In this document: piece by piece, positions 26,357-34,707 of the stretch | Layout: the number at the start of each line of letters is the position of its first letter | Numbering within the stretch: the stretch's first letter is position 1 | Origin: Clostridium tetanomorphum | GTDB lineage: Bacteria; Bacillota; Clostridia; Clostridiales; Clostridiaceae | DNA: 64,000 bases | Reading direction: 5' to 3' | NCBI RefSeq assembly: GCF_017873215.1 | Contig: NZ_JAGGKA010000011.1 | Location: 86,497-150,496 of the forward strand | Notes under the pieces: generated by a model | Database searches by the model: none | What the model was told of the DNA's origin: nothing | What the model saw: the letters and a program-made list of their open reading frames with translations, nothing else | Made by a program: the position numbers and the translations under genes

Positions 26357-27331
26357 TTGTTAAAGCTTATTAATTTATCTACATATGATCATGATACTCA
26401 AATGTTTAACCATGACCATAGTAAAATAATGAATTTTCTACAAAAGAACGGTATGGATGGAATTGAACTTTTAAACCCAATAATGTGGGAAGAGAGTATT
26501 ATTCCTAAAAAGTCAGTAAAGGGAGTGCATTTAAAATACTACCCTGCATGGCTTGATTTTTGGAATGGTGATAGAGAAGCTCTTTTAACACAATTTGAAA
26601 CCATGGATGATGTAGAAATGTATTATGGAGGAATTCACAAGGAATCTATAATACAATCCTACAAAAAAGAAATACAAGCTGCTGATAAAATTGGTGCTGA
26701 ATATGTAATTTTTCATGTGTCACATGTGCAGTTAGAACATGTATTTAATTATAAATTTACCTATTCTGATTGTGAAATTATAGATGCTGCAGCGGAACTA
26801 ATAAATGACATATTTAAAGATTTAAATACTAATGTAAAACTTTTATTTGAAAATTTATGGTGGCCAGGTCTTACTATGATTCATAAAGATATGGCATTTA
26901 GAATGTTAGAGAAAGTTAATTATTGGAATAAAGGATTTATGCTTGATACTGGGCATTTGATGAATACAAATTATTATATTGAAAATGAAACACAGGCTGT
27001 GGAATATGTGTTAAATACTATTAATAATCTTGGAGAGCTAAAAAGTTTTATAAAGGGCATACATCTTAATTGTTCTTTATCAGGCAAATATGTAATTGAA
27101 CAAATAAATAAGAACAATAATATAGAAAGTATGTTGAACTCGGAGAAAATGTATGGAAATGCATTCAGTCATGTAATAAATATAGACCAGCATAAACCTT
27201 TTACTGATAAGTCTGTATCTAAAATAATTGAATTTATTAAACCTGAATATATTGTATATGAATTTATTACAAGTTCACTTGTAGAGCTTGAACAATTCAT
27301 TAAGATTCAGGATGAAGCTTTAGCTAAATGA
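26357..27331 (+). CDS. TIM-barrel AP-endonuclease-2-like protein, candidate CbiR-type hydrolase
   Basis: A 324-residue protein of the sugar-phosphate isomerase/AP-endonuclease-2 TIM-barrel superfamily. Candidate metal ligands sit in the usual places: HVSH, LLFENLWWPG, MLDTGH, GIHLNCS and INIDQHKPF, with a final Glu in YEFIT. The superfamily includes isomerases, endonuclease IV and, by published work on Akkermansia, the cobamide-remodelling hydrolase CbiR. Its place as the last gene of a cobalamin-riboswitch operon makes a CbiR-like role an attractive inference, but a sugar isomerase fold alone does not prove it. It starts with TTG ten bases after AAGGAG (26342-26346). Confidence 0.65.
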   Translation: MLKLINLSTYDHDTQMFNHDHSKIMNFLQKNGMDGIELLNPIMWEESIIPKKSVKGVHLKYYPAWLDFWNGDREALLTQFETMDDVEMYYGGIHKESIIQSYKKEIQAADKIGAEYVIFHVSHVQLEHVFNYKFTYSDCEIIDAAAELINDIFKDLNTNVKLLFENLWWPGLTMIHKDMAFRMLEKVNYWNKGFMLDTGHLMNTNYYIENETQAVEYVLNTINNLGELKSFIKGIHLNCSLSGKYVIEQINKNNNIESMLNSEKMYGNAFSHVINIDQHKPFTDKSVSKIIEFIKPEYIVYEFITSSLVELEQFIKIQDEALAK

Positions 27332-27587
27332 TTAATAATTCTTGAGTAAATACCTTAATATTTAAACCGTATTTTTAAAAATAAATCAAATAATGGAAAA
27401 ATATTAGATGAAAATATTGTTATTTACAAAAAAGATAGAATTTTAATATTATTTTTATAAATATAAAAAAAATATTTAAACTTGCAGGAATTTTAAAATT
27501 TATATGGAATAATAATAAATCATACATTTTTTTCTATAAATTTTACATTATATTACAAATTACACCAAAAAGTATGGGGGGACATTT

Positions 27588-29870
27588 ATGAAAAACATCA
27601 TTAAACTAAATCTTATGGAAAAATTAATAAGTTATTTTCTTGTATTAATTATTATTCCGGTAATAGTTTTAGGATTTTTTTCCTATAACAGTGCAAAAAG
27701 ATCTTTAGAAGCAGAAGCTAAAGGTAAAATAAGAATCATACTAGATTCAGCGGCGAAAGAACTAGACATGAAAACATCACAAATTAAAGAGCAAGTAAAT
27801 TTGATTGGTAATTTATCGCAAATTTCAGATTATGTAGTTGGAGTAAAAAATAATAAATTAGATGCTAATATGGCTAATAATACTAAGAAAATTTTAATAG
27901 ATTATCAAAAAGCACAATCTAATATAAGTGAAGATATTTTTATTGCAGATACAAATGGAAATATTATATTAGATTCTAGTAATAGTAAGGGAATGAATAT
28001 AGCAGACAGAGATTATTTTAAACAAAGTATTTCAGGAAATGCTAATTTTAGTGATGTTGTTATATCTAAATTATCAAAAAAACCAGAAATAAATTATAGT
28101 TATCCTATAAAAGATGAAAAGGGTGCTGTTATAGGAATTATTGGTGCAGGTATAAAATTTGATGCTATAACTAATATCTTAGCTGGAGTCAAATCAGGAG
28201 AATCAGGATATGCCTTTATGATAAGCAAAGATGGATTAGTATTATATCATCCACAAGCAGATAAGATATTAAAAGAAAATATGATAGATACTTCTAAAGA
28301 TAATAAAGAATTAAATAATATAATAAAATCAATGATAGAAAAAAATGAAAGTGATGGAGTTTATACATATGCTGAAATGAAAAAATATGTAGCATATAAA
28401 CCTGTAGGTAATTGGTCAGTGGCTATAAATATCCCTGTAAATGAATATATGGTAGGTGCTGTAAGTATTAAAAATAGAACTGTACTTATTGCAATAATTG
28501 CAATAATAATTGGGGCAGTAGTTGCAATTGTAGTTTCTAAAAAAATAACAACACCAATTAAAAATCTTATGCAATTAATGGCAAAAGCAAAAGATGGTGA
28601 TTTAACTGTTAGAAGTGAAATTAAGTTAGAAGATGAAATTGGGCAATTATCTAATAGTTTTAATTCAATGCTAGAAGCACAGCAAAATGCTATAACTCAG
28701 GTGTTAAATACTGCCAAAGATGTGGAATCGTCTTCAAGAATAGTAGGAGATTCAGCATCAGAAATGGCAGCAGCAGCGGAAAACCAAAGTTCTTCTTCAG
28801 AAGAGTTAACTGCTACTATGAATGAAATGAGCAGTTCTATTGTTGAAGTTTCAGAAAGCATTACTAGTATTTCTCAAAATGTAAGCAATATTTCTTATTC
28901 TATTGGAGAAATGAGTAAAGCTTCAGTTGAAATGTCTAAGAAAGTAGAAGAAACAGCAGCTACTGTGGGAGAGGTTACGAAATCCTTACAGGATATGGAT
29001 GTTTCTATAGAACTTGTAGCCAATAATTCTAACAGTGCAAATAAAGAGGCACTAAAAACTGAAGGATTAGCTAAAGAAGGAAGAATTACTATAGATAATA
29101 CAATCAAAGAAATGGATAATGTTATTTCTGTAGTTAGTAATTTAACGGAAGTAATAAAGGGCTTAGGAACAGCAGCGGTACAAATTGGAGACATTATTGA
29201 AGTTATTGATGATATTGCAGAGCAGACAAACCTTTTATCATTAAATGCATCCATTGAAGCAGCAAGAGCGGGGGAGCATGGAAAAGGGTTTGCAGTGGTG
29301 GCAGGAGCTATAGGAAGTTTAGCTGAGAAATCTGGAGAGGCCACAAAGGATATAACAAAGTTGGTAAAACATATTCAAGAAGAAGTACAATACACTATTA
29401 CTACTACTGAAAACGGTGCAAATCAGGTAAAAAATGGAGTTGATTTAGTAAAGGATACAGGAAACTCTTTAGATGAGATATTTGAAGCAATTAAAAAAAC
29501 TGCTGATTCAATAAATGAAATTGCTAAAATAACATTAGAACAATCAAAATTTAGTAAATCTATAATGAATTCTATTGAAAAAGTAAATGAAGTATCTATG
29601 CAATCTTCAGCATTGGTAGAAGAACAGTCTGCCTCTGTAGGTGAAATGGTTGTAGAAATTGAGAGAATTAATAATTTAACACAGCAAGTAGCCAGCGCCG
29701 CAGAAGAACAATCTGCAAGTAGTGAAGAAGTTTTAGCTACATCAGAAAATGTAAGCAATTCAGCTAGTGAGGTTGCTACAGGGGCAGAGGAGTTAGCAAC
29801 TACGGCAGAAAGCATGGCAAGTAAAGCAAATATGCTAATTGATACCGTATCTATCTTTAAGATTAAATAG
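27588..29870 (+). CDS. Methyl-accepting chemotaxis protein with Cache sensor
   Basis: A 760-residue transmembrane chemoreceptor. It has TM1 at about residues 12-35, an extracellular dCache-type sensor to about 290 (YPIKDEKGAVIGIIGAGI and GYAFMISKDGLVLYHP are typical), TM2 at about 297-317, a HAMP domain, and a long cytoplasmic signalling hairpin. The hairpin tip is [32 protein letters not shown], but the following segment reads AGAIGSLAEKS where EVRxLA is usual. It is the first gene of a chemosensory cluster with cheW, cheA and cheY. The preceding 256 bases (27332-27587) are AT-rich and hold nothing I can name. Confidence 0.9.
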   Translation: MKNIIKLNLMEKLISYFLVLIIIPVIVLGFFSYNSAKRSLEAEAKGKIRIILDSAAKELDMKTSQIKEQVNLIGNLSQISDYVVGVKNNKLDANMANNTKKILIDYQKAQSNISEDIFIADTNGNIILDSSNSKGMNIADRDYFKQSISGNANFSDVVISKLSKKPEINYSYPIKDEKGAVIGIIGAGIKFDAITNILAGVKSGESGYAFMISKDGLVLYHPQADKILKENMIDTSKDNKELNNIIKSMIEKNESDGVYTYAEMKKYVAYKPVGNWSVAINIPVNEYMVGAVSIKNRTVLIAIIAIIIGAVVAIVVSKKITTPIKNLMQLMAKAKDGDLTVRSEIKLEDEIGQLSNSFNSMLEAQQNAITQVLNTAKDVESSSRIVGDSASEMAAAAENQSSSSEELTATMNEMSSSIVEVSESITSISQNVSNISYSIGEMSKASVEMSKKVEETAATVGEVTKSLQDMDVSIELVANNSNSANKEALKTEGLAKEGRITIDNTIKEMDNVISVVSNLTEVIKGLGTAAVQIGDIIEVIDDIAEQTNLLSLNASIEAARAGEHGKGFAVVAGAIGSLAEKSGEATKDITKLVKHIQEEVQYTITTTENGANQVKNGVDLVKDTGNSLDEIFEAIKKTADSINEIAKITLEQSKFSKSIMNSIEKVNEVSMQSSALVEEQSASVGEMVVEIERINNLTQQVASAAEEQSASSEEVLATSENVSNSASEVATGAEELATTAESMASKANMLIDTVSIFKIK

Positions 29871-29887
29871 ATATGGAGGAATGAAGA

Positions 29888-30328
29888 ATGAATGACAATC
29901 AATATGTGGTCTTTACTCTTAAGGATGAGGAATATGCTATAGACATAATGAAAATACACGAAATTGACAGACTAAAGGAGATTAGAATTACACCTATTCC
30001 TAGAGTGCCAAATTATATAGAAGGCATAATAAATCTAAGAGGGGAAGTTGTGCCTATAATAAATTTAAGAAAAAAATTAGGATTAGAAGAAAAAAGTATA
30101 GATAAACAGTCTAGAATAATTATTATAAAGGTGCAGAACATGGTTATAGGAATTTTAGTAGATAGTGTAACTCATGTTATATGCTTTGAGGAACAAGAAT
30201 TATTTAATCCACCAGAAGAAGTTAAAAATAATTGTGAATATGTAATAAAGGTTGGAAATAAAGATAATAGATTAATATTTATTTTAGATATCCATAATAT
30301 ATTAAGCACAAATGTAACTATATTTTAA
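29888..30328 (+). CDS. cheW: CheW coupling protein
   Basis: A 146-residue CheW-family protein. ITPIPRVPNYIEGIINLRGEVVPIINLRKKLGL is the family hallmark (shown here in parts: PNYIEGIINLRGEVVPI). It links chemoreceptors to the CheA kinase. It starts 18 bases after the receptor, with TGGAGGAATGAAG as ribosome binding site, and precedes cheA. Confidence 0.93.
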   Translation: MNDNQYVVFTLKDEEYAIDIMKIHEIDRLKEIRITPIPRVPNYIEGIINLRGEVVPIINLRKKLGLEEKSIDKQSRIIIIKVQNMVIGILVDSVTHVICFEEQELFNPPEEVKNNCEYVIKVGNKDNRLIFILDIHNILSTNVTIF

Positions 30329-30372
30329 TGTTCAGCATTGTTTTTAACAACTAGGGAGGTAATTAAAATAGT

Positions 30373-32436
30373 ATGAATAATTTTAATGTTGATGATATTT
30401 ATATGAATATGTTTTTAGAAGAAACAAAAGAGCAAATAGAAAAAATGGAGGAAGATCTTATCTCTCTTGAAAACTCTGAAGATACTGATGAAATTATCAA
30501 TAGAATTTTTAGAATGGCACATTCTATAAAAGGCTCAGCTGCAACTATTGGCTTTGAGGAAATGTCTAATTTAGCACATAATGTAGAGAGTTTATTAGAT
30601 AAAATAAGAGAAAAAAGTGTATTTATAAATGACGACATAATGGATGTATTATTAGAAAGTGTTGATATGCTTAAAAGCATACATGCTGCTATAACTAAAG
30701 GGGAAACATGCCATATAAATGTACAATCCTTAATGGATGATATAGAAAAATTTACAGCAGAAGATATACTAGAAGAGATTAAGTGTATACCAAAATCAAT
30801 AGTCAATAAAGATATAATAAAGGAATGTAAAGAATTTTGTGAGGAAGAATTATTTTTAACAGAAGAAGAGAATGCATTATGTAGTAAAGTAGACACTAAA
30901 TTAGATGTATATAAAATAAAGATAGCAATGAATAAAGGTACTAAAATGAAATCTGTAAAAGGATTTTTAATACAAAATAATTTAAATGGAATTAGTGAAA
31001 TAATAAAAATTCAGCCTGAGGATTTTGAAAAGGTATGTGAGGAAACTTATGATGGTATATTAGATGCAATTATTGCTACGACAAAGAATTATGATGATAT
31101 TTATAAAAACATTAAATCTATTTCTGAAATAGATAAAGTTTATATTAAAAAGGTTAAGGATAAGCCATGTTGTAATAATTCATCTAGCAATACAAAAAGT
31201 GTTATAGAAAAAAGTGTTTGTAAAAAAGAAGAAGCCTCGACTATAAGAATAGATGTAAATAAGGTGGACAAGTTATTAAATTTAGTTGGAGAATTTATTA
31301 TTGATAAAGAAGCATTAAGTCAAATATCACAAGAATTAAAAGCAAAATATAAAAATGATCCTTTGACTGCTAAATTATCTAATGTGCTTTCTCATATAAA
31401 TTATATAAGTGAAGATCTACAAGAAACAGTTATGTCTACTAGAATGCTACCCTTAGAGAATATATTTAATAGATTTCCGAGAATGGTTAGGGATTTAGCT
31501 AAAAAGTGTAATAAAAAGATAAATTTTATAATTGAAGGGCAACAAACAGAAATTGATAGAGGTATTATTGAAGAACTTATTGATCCAATAACTCACATAA
31601 TAAGAAATGCTGTTGACCATGGAATTGAAGAAGTTGATGAGAGAAAAAATAAGGGAAAAAATGAAGTGGCAACATTGAAATTAAGTGCAAAACATTTAGA
31701 AAACAATGTTGTAATTGAAATTGCTGAAGATGGAAGAGGAATAGATGTAGAAAAAATAAAAGGAAAAGTGTTGCAAAAAAAATTAGCTACAGAAGAGGAA
31801 TTAAAGTCTTTAAAAAATAAAGATATAATAAGCTTTATATTTGAAGCAGGATTTTCTACTGCTGACAAGGTAAGTGATATTTCAGGAAGAGGGGTAGGAC
31901 TTGATGTTGTAAAGTCCAATATAGGAAAATTGAATGGAATAATTGATATTGAAACGGAGCTGGGAGAAGGAACAAAATTTATTATAAAGCTGCCATTAAC
32001 ATTAGCTATAGTACAAGCTTTACTTATTAAAGAAGATGAATATACATTTGCAATACCAATTACATCTATTATAGAAACTATTAGATTAAAAGATGGAGAA
32101 GTTGAAGAAAAAATTCACATGGTAAATGGAATAGAAGTTTATAAATGGAGAGAACAAATAATTCCTATTATTAGAATTGGAAAGTTTTTTGATTTATATA
32201 AAAGTGTACAGGATAATAAAATGTTTCTTGTTATAGTAGGATATTCTGAGAAAAGAGTTGGCTTTATAGTGGATAAATTGTTAGGAGAAAGAGAAATTGT
32301 AATAAAGTCTATAGGAGAATTTACTGGAGAAAACAAATTAATGGGACCATTAAAAGGTATTTCAGGAGTAAGCATATTAGGAGATGGAAGTTTTGCTCAG
32401 GTAATTGATGTTCCTTCAATAATCAAGGGAATTTAA
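30373..32436 (+). CDS. cheA: Chemotaxis histidine kinase CheA
   Basis: A 687-residue kinase with the full CheA layout. The HPt domain has its phosphoacceptor in FRMAHSIKGSAATIGF, His50. A P2-like region lies near 175-265, then the P3 dimerisation helices (about 295-370). The ATPase domain has an N-box with RNAVDHGIEE, a G1-box with DGRGID and a G2-box with GRGVGLDVVKSNI. A CheW-like P5 domain ends the protein. It phosphorylates the CheY encoded downstream. GGGAGG is about 13 bases before the ATG. No CheR, CheB, CheC or CheD gene is nearby, so adaptation may rely on genes elsewhere. Confidence 0.93.
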   Translation: MNNFNVDDIYMNMFLEETKEQIEKMEEDLISLENSEDTDEIINRIFRMAHSIKGSAATIGFEEMSNLAHNVESLLDKIREKSVFINDDIMDVLLESVDMLKSIHAAITKGETCHINVQSLMDDIEKFTAEDILEEIKCIPKSIVNKDIIKECKEFCEEELFLTEEENALCSKVDTKLDVYKIKIAMNKGTKMKSVKGFLIQNNLNGISEIIKIQPEDFEKVCEETYDGILDAIIATTKNYDDIYKNIKSISEIDKVYIKKVKDKPCCNNSSSNTKSVIEKSVCKKEEASTIRIDVNKVDKLLNLVGEFIIDKEALSQISQELKAKYKNDPLTAKLSNVLSHINYISEDLQETVMSTRMLPLENIFNRFPRMVRDLAKKCNKKINFIIEGQQTEIDRGIIEELIDPITHIIRNAVDHGIEEVDERKNKGKNEVATLKLSAKHLENNVVIEIAEDGRGIDVEKIKGKVLQKKLATEEELKSLKNKDIISFIFEAGFSTADKVSDISGRGVGLDVVKSNIGKLNGIIDIETELGEGTKFIIKLPLTLAIVQALLIKEDEYTFAIPITSIIETIRLKDGEVEEKIHMVNGIEVYKWREQIIPIIRIGKFFDLYKSVQDNKMFLVIVGYSEKRVGFIVDKLLGEREIVIKSIGEFTGENKLMGPLKGISGVSILGDGSFAQVIDVPSIIKGI

Positions 32437-32545
32437 ATACAAAAAACTAAACAATATCAGTACCTATGGTTTACTTAAGAAGTGAAAGCATTGTCAATGG
32501 AAGAGGATAAATAAAAAATATAGTTATTTGAAAGGAGAATATATT

Positions 32546-32914
32546 ATGGGTGTTTTAATAGTAGATGATTCAGATTTCATGAGGTTATCAATAAAAAAAA
32601 TTCTTGATGAGAATAATATAAGAGTTGCAGGAGAAGCTAAAGATGGTGTTGAAGCTGTCATAAAATATAAACAGTTAAAACCTTCCTTGGTAACAATGGA
32701 TTTAACTATGCCTGAAATGGAAGGAGAAAATGCTATATCAGAGATACTAAAGTATGATCCTAATGCAAAGATTATTGTGTGCTCAGCTATGGGACAAGAA
32801 ACAAGAGTTATGCGTGCAATTAAAGCTGGGGCAAAAACTTTTATAGTTAAGCCATTGGATCCACAAAGATTATTAGATGAAATAGAAAGAATTGGAAAAG
32901 AACAACTTGCTTAA
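32546..32914 (+). CDS. cheY: CheY-like response regulator
   Basis: A 122-residue single receiver domain. Acidic pocket Asp7/Asp8, phospho-acceptor Asp52 in TMDLTMPEMEG, the Ser of CSAMG, and Lys of FIVKPLDP are all present. No output domain, so it should act by binding a partner such as a motor switch protein. An upstream in-frame TTG at 32528 lies before AAAGGAGA (32531-32538), so the ATG at 32546 is the start. A terminator follows at 32968. Confidence 0.92.
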   Translation: MGVLIVDDSDFMRLSIKKILDENNIRVAGEAKDGVEAVIKYKQLKPSLVTMDLTMPEMEGENAISEILKYDPNAKIIVCSAMGQETRVMRAIKAGAKTFIVKPLDPQRLLDEIERIGKEQLA

Positions 32915-32967
32915 GAATATTGAAACTTAATAAGTATAATATTTAATACTTATAGAAAGCTAAAATG

Positions 32968-33006
32968 AAGGTCTGTCTAAAATTAATTTTGAGACAGACC
33001 TTTTAA
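32968..33006 (+). terminator. Terminator of chemosensory operon
   Basis: AAGGTCTGTCT (32968-32978) pairs with AGACAGACCTT (32992-33002), followed by TTTT. It closes the MCP-cheW-cheA-cheY transcript. Confidence 0.9.
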
Positions 33007-33017
33007 ATTTTTATAAA

Positions 33018-33079
33018 ATACCTATAAGGGGTATATTGACAAAAGTTTAGAATTATATTAATATACCTATATGGGGTAT
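33018..33079 (+). promoter_or_regulatory. Promoter with paired CsoR/CstR-like operators
   Basis: A consensus-like promoter TTGACA (33036-33041), 17-base spacer, TAATAT (33059-33064). It is flanked by two copies of one imperfect palindrome: ATACCTATAAGGGGTAT (33018-33034) and ATACCTATATGGGGTAT (33063-33079). This resembles operators of CsoR-family repressors (copper-sensing CsoR or persulfide-sensing CstR). No such repressor is encoded in the window. Confidence 0.65.
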
Positions 33080-33199
33080 ATTAAGAGAGGTTAAAATAAT
33101 TTATTTAAAACTTTATTTTAGTATAAAAAATGTAAATTGATGAAATTTGGAAGTATAAATATATTTTATTTATAAAAAAGTATATTGAGGAGGATGATT

Positions 33200-33394
33200 A
33201 TGGTAAAAAAGCTAAGCAAAAAAGCATTTATAGAAGAAAAATATTGTGTAGCCTGTGGAGCATGTGCAAAAGTTTGTCCACTAGGAATAATAGAAATAGT
33301 TTCAGGATTATATGCAAAAATAAATTTAGATAAATGTGTGGGATGTGGCAAATGTGAAAGAGAATGTCCAGCTTCAGTTATTGAAATTAAGTAA
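33200..33394 (+). CDS. Ferredoxin, 2[4Fe-4S]
   Basis: A 64-residue ferredoxin with two cluster motifs, CVACGACAKVCP and CVGCGKCERECP, each of the CxxCxxCxxxCP type. It is a low-potential electron carrier in the cytoplasm. The TTG at 33185 lies before GAGGAGG (33187-33193), so the ATG at 33200 is the start. It is the first gene behind the two CsoR/CstR-like operators and precedes a membrane Fe-S protein, suggesting a joint electron-transfer role. Confidence 0.9.
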   Translation: MVKKLSKKAFIEEKYCVACGACAKVCPLGIIEIVSGLYAKINLDKCVGCGKCERECPASVIEIK

Positions 33395-33487
33395 GTTTTG
33401 AATTTTTTTATGAATTGTTTTCATAAATTTACATGAAAATATTATGACAGATAATTATCCAATAAAAAATAGAGGGAGGAAAATTAT

Positions 33488-34069
33488 ATGACAAAAAATA
33501 ATAAAAAGGTAAGAGATTATTTATGGATTGCATCTTTAATATATTTATTTTTAGGATTATTTAATATAGTTTTTGCATGGTTAGGTATGATATGTTTTTT
33601 AGTACCACTGTTTATATCTATATTTGGAGGCGGAAAGGCTTATTGCAATAATTATTGTGGTAGAGGGCAGCTTTTAGATATTATGGGTAAGAAGTTAAAA
33701 TTGTCTAGAAATAAAAGAATTCCTAATTTTTTAAGAACTAAAGCTTTTAGATACGGTTTTTTAATGTTTTTTCTAGTAATGTTCTCAATAATGATTTTCA
33801 ATACCTATCTTGTATTTGCAGGAAATAAAGAATTAGGAGAGGTTATAACACTACTTTGGATTTGGAAATTACCATGGAATTGGGTTAATACTAGCTTTGT
33901 ACCTTCATGGATAGCACAATTTGCCTTTGGATTCTATAGTTTAATGCTAACTTCAAATATATTAGGAGTTATAACTATGATTTTATATAAACCAAGATCT
34001 TGGTGTGTATATTGTCCTATGGGAACTATGACTCAGGGAATCTGCAGTTTGAAAAATAGTATTGAATAA
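33488..34069 (+). CDS. NapH-like membrane Fe-S protein
   Basis: A 193-residue protein with about four transmembrane helices and two Cys pairs facing the same side: YCNNYCGRGQLLD (about residue 54) and WCVYCPMGTMTQG (about 171). These match the CxxxC(P/G) elements of NapH/NosR-type membrane iron-sulfur proteins, although the complete C-terminal ferredoxin domain is absent. The separate ferredoxin encoded 94 bases upstream could supply it. GAGGGAGGA upstream sets the start. Function in redox transfer under the CsoR/CstR-like promoter is inference. Confidence 0.7.
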   Translation: MTKNNKKVRDYLWIASLIYLFLGLFNIVFAWLGMICFLVPLFISIFGGGKAYCNNYCGRGQLLDIMGKKLKLSRNKRIPNFLRTKAFRYGFLMFFLVMFSIMIFNTYLVFAGNKELGEVITLLWIWKLPWNWVNTSFVPSWIAQFAFGFYSLMLTSNILGVITMILYKPRSWCVYCPMGTMTQGICSLKNSIE

Positions 34070-34135
34070 GTTTATGGAAAATATTATAATTAATAATAAG
34101 TATTAATTAATAATAGATAAAGGTGTGTGAAGTTT

Positions 34136-34507
34136 ATGAAGTATTTATTTTTACAATATCCTAAATGTACAACTTGTAAAAGAGCTAAAAAATGGTTGGA
34201 AGACAATAAAATATCCTTTGAAGACAGACACATTGTAGAAGACAATCCAACAGAAGAAGAGATGAAACAGTGGATTAAAAGAAGCGGATTTAAGATAAAT
34301 AAATTTTTTAATACAAGTGGTGTTCTTTATAGACAAATGAATTTAAAAGATAAGATAAAAACTGCAAGTGAACAGGAGTTAATAAACATATTATCAAGTA
34401 ATGGCATGTTAGTTAAGCGTCCTTTAGTTATAGGAGAAGATTTTGTTTTAGTGGGATTTAAAGAAGAGGAATGGGAGAAAAAATTATTAAATGTTGATAT
34501 TAAATAA
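34136..34507 (+). CDS. ArsC/Spx-family thioredoxin-fold protein
   Basis: About 123 residues with the ArsC/Spx pattern. The N-terminal CTTCKRAKKWLED carries a CxxC redox pair (residues about 12-15), then ERH-like FEDRHIVEDNPTEEEMKQW, SGVLYRQMNLKDK, and RPLVIGED. Members include thioredoxin-dependent arsenate reductases, Spx/MgsR regulators and YffB-type proteins; this one is closest to the ArsC-like reductase group by motif. GTG at 34127 is possible, but AAAGGTG (34119-34125) favours ATG 34136. Confidence 0.8.
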   Translation: MKYLFLQYPKCTTCKRAKKWLEDNKISFEDRHIVEDNPTEEEMKQWIKRSGFKINKFFNTSGVLYRQMNLKDKIKTASEQELINILSSNGMLVKRPLVIGEDFVLVGFKEEEWEKKLLNVDIK

Positions 34508-34621
34508 AGAACTATTAAAGAGTATTAATGAGATAGTATGAGAAGAAAGAATTTAAACTAAAAAAATTATGAACGTCATGGAAAAATATGGTTGAATAAA
34601 ATTATTAAAGGAGTAAAATAG

Positions 34622-34672
34622 AATTGACAAAGAAATAGAAGAAGCTGTTCTCTATTTCTTTGTCAATTTTTC
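34622..34672 (+). terminator. Long perfect hairpin before the permease
   Basis: AATTGACAAAGAAATAGA (34622-34639) and its exact complement (34651-34668) form an 18-base-pair stem with an 11-base loop, followed by TTTC. It could end the arsC transcript or attenuate the permease gene, whose ribosome binding site GAAGGGGG begins at 34691. Confidence 0.6.
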
Positions 34673-34707
34673 TCATGATCCATTTAATAGGAAGGGGGTA
34701 TATAAGA

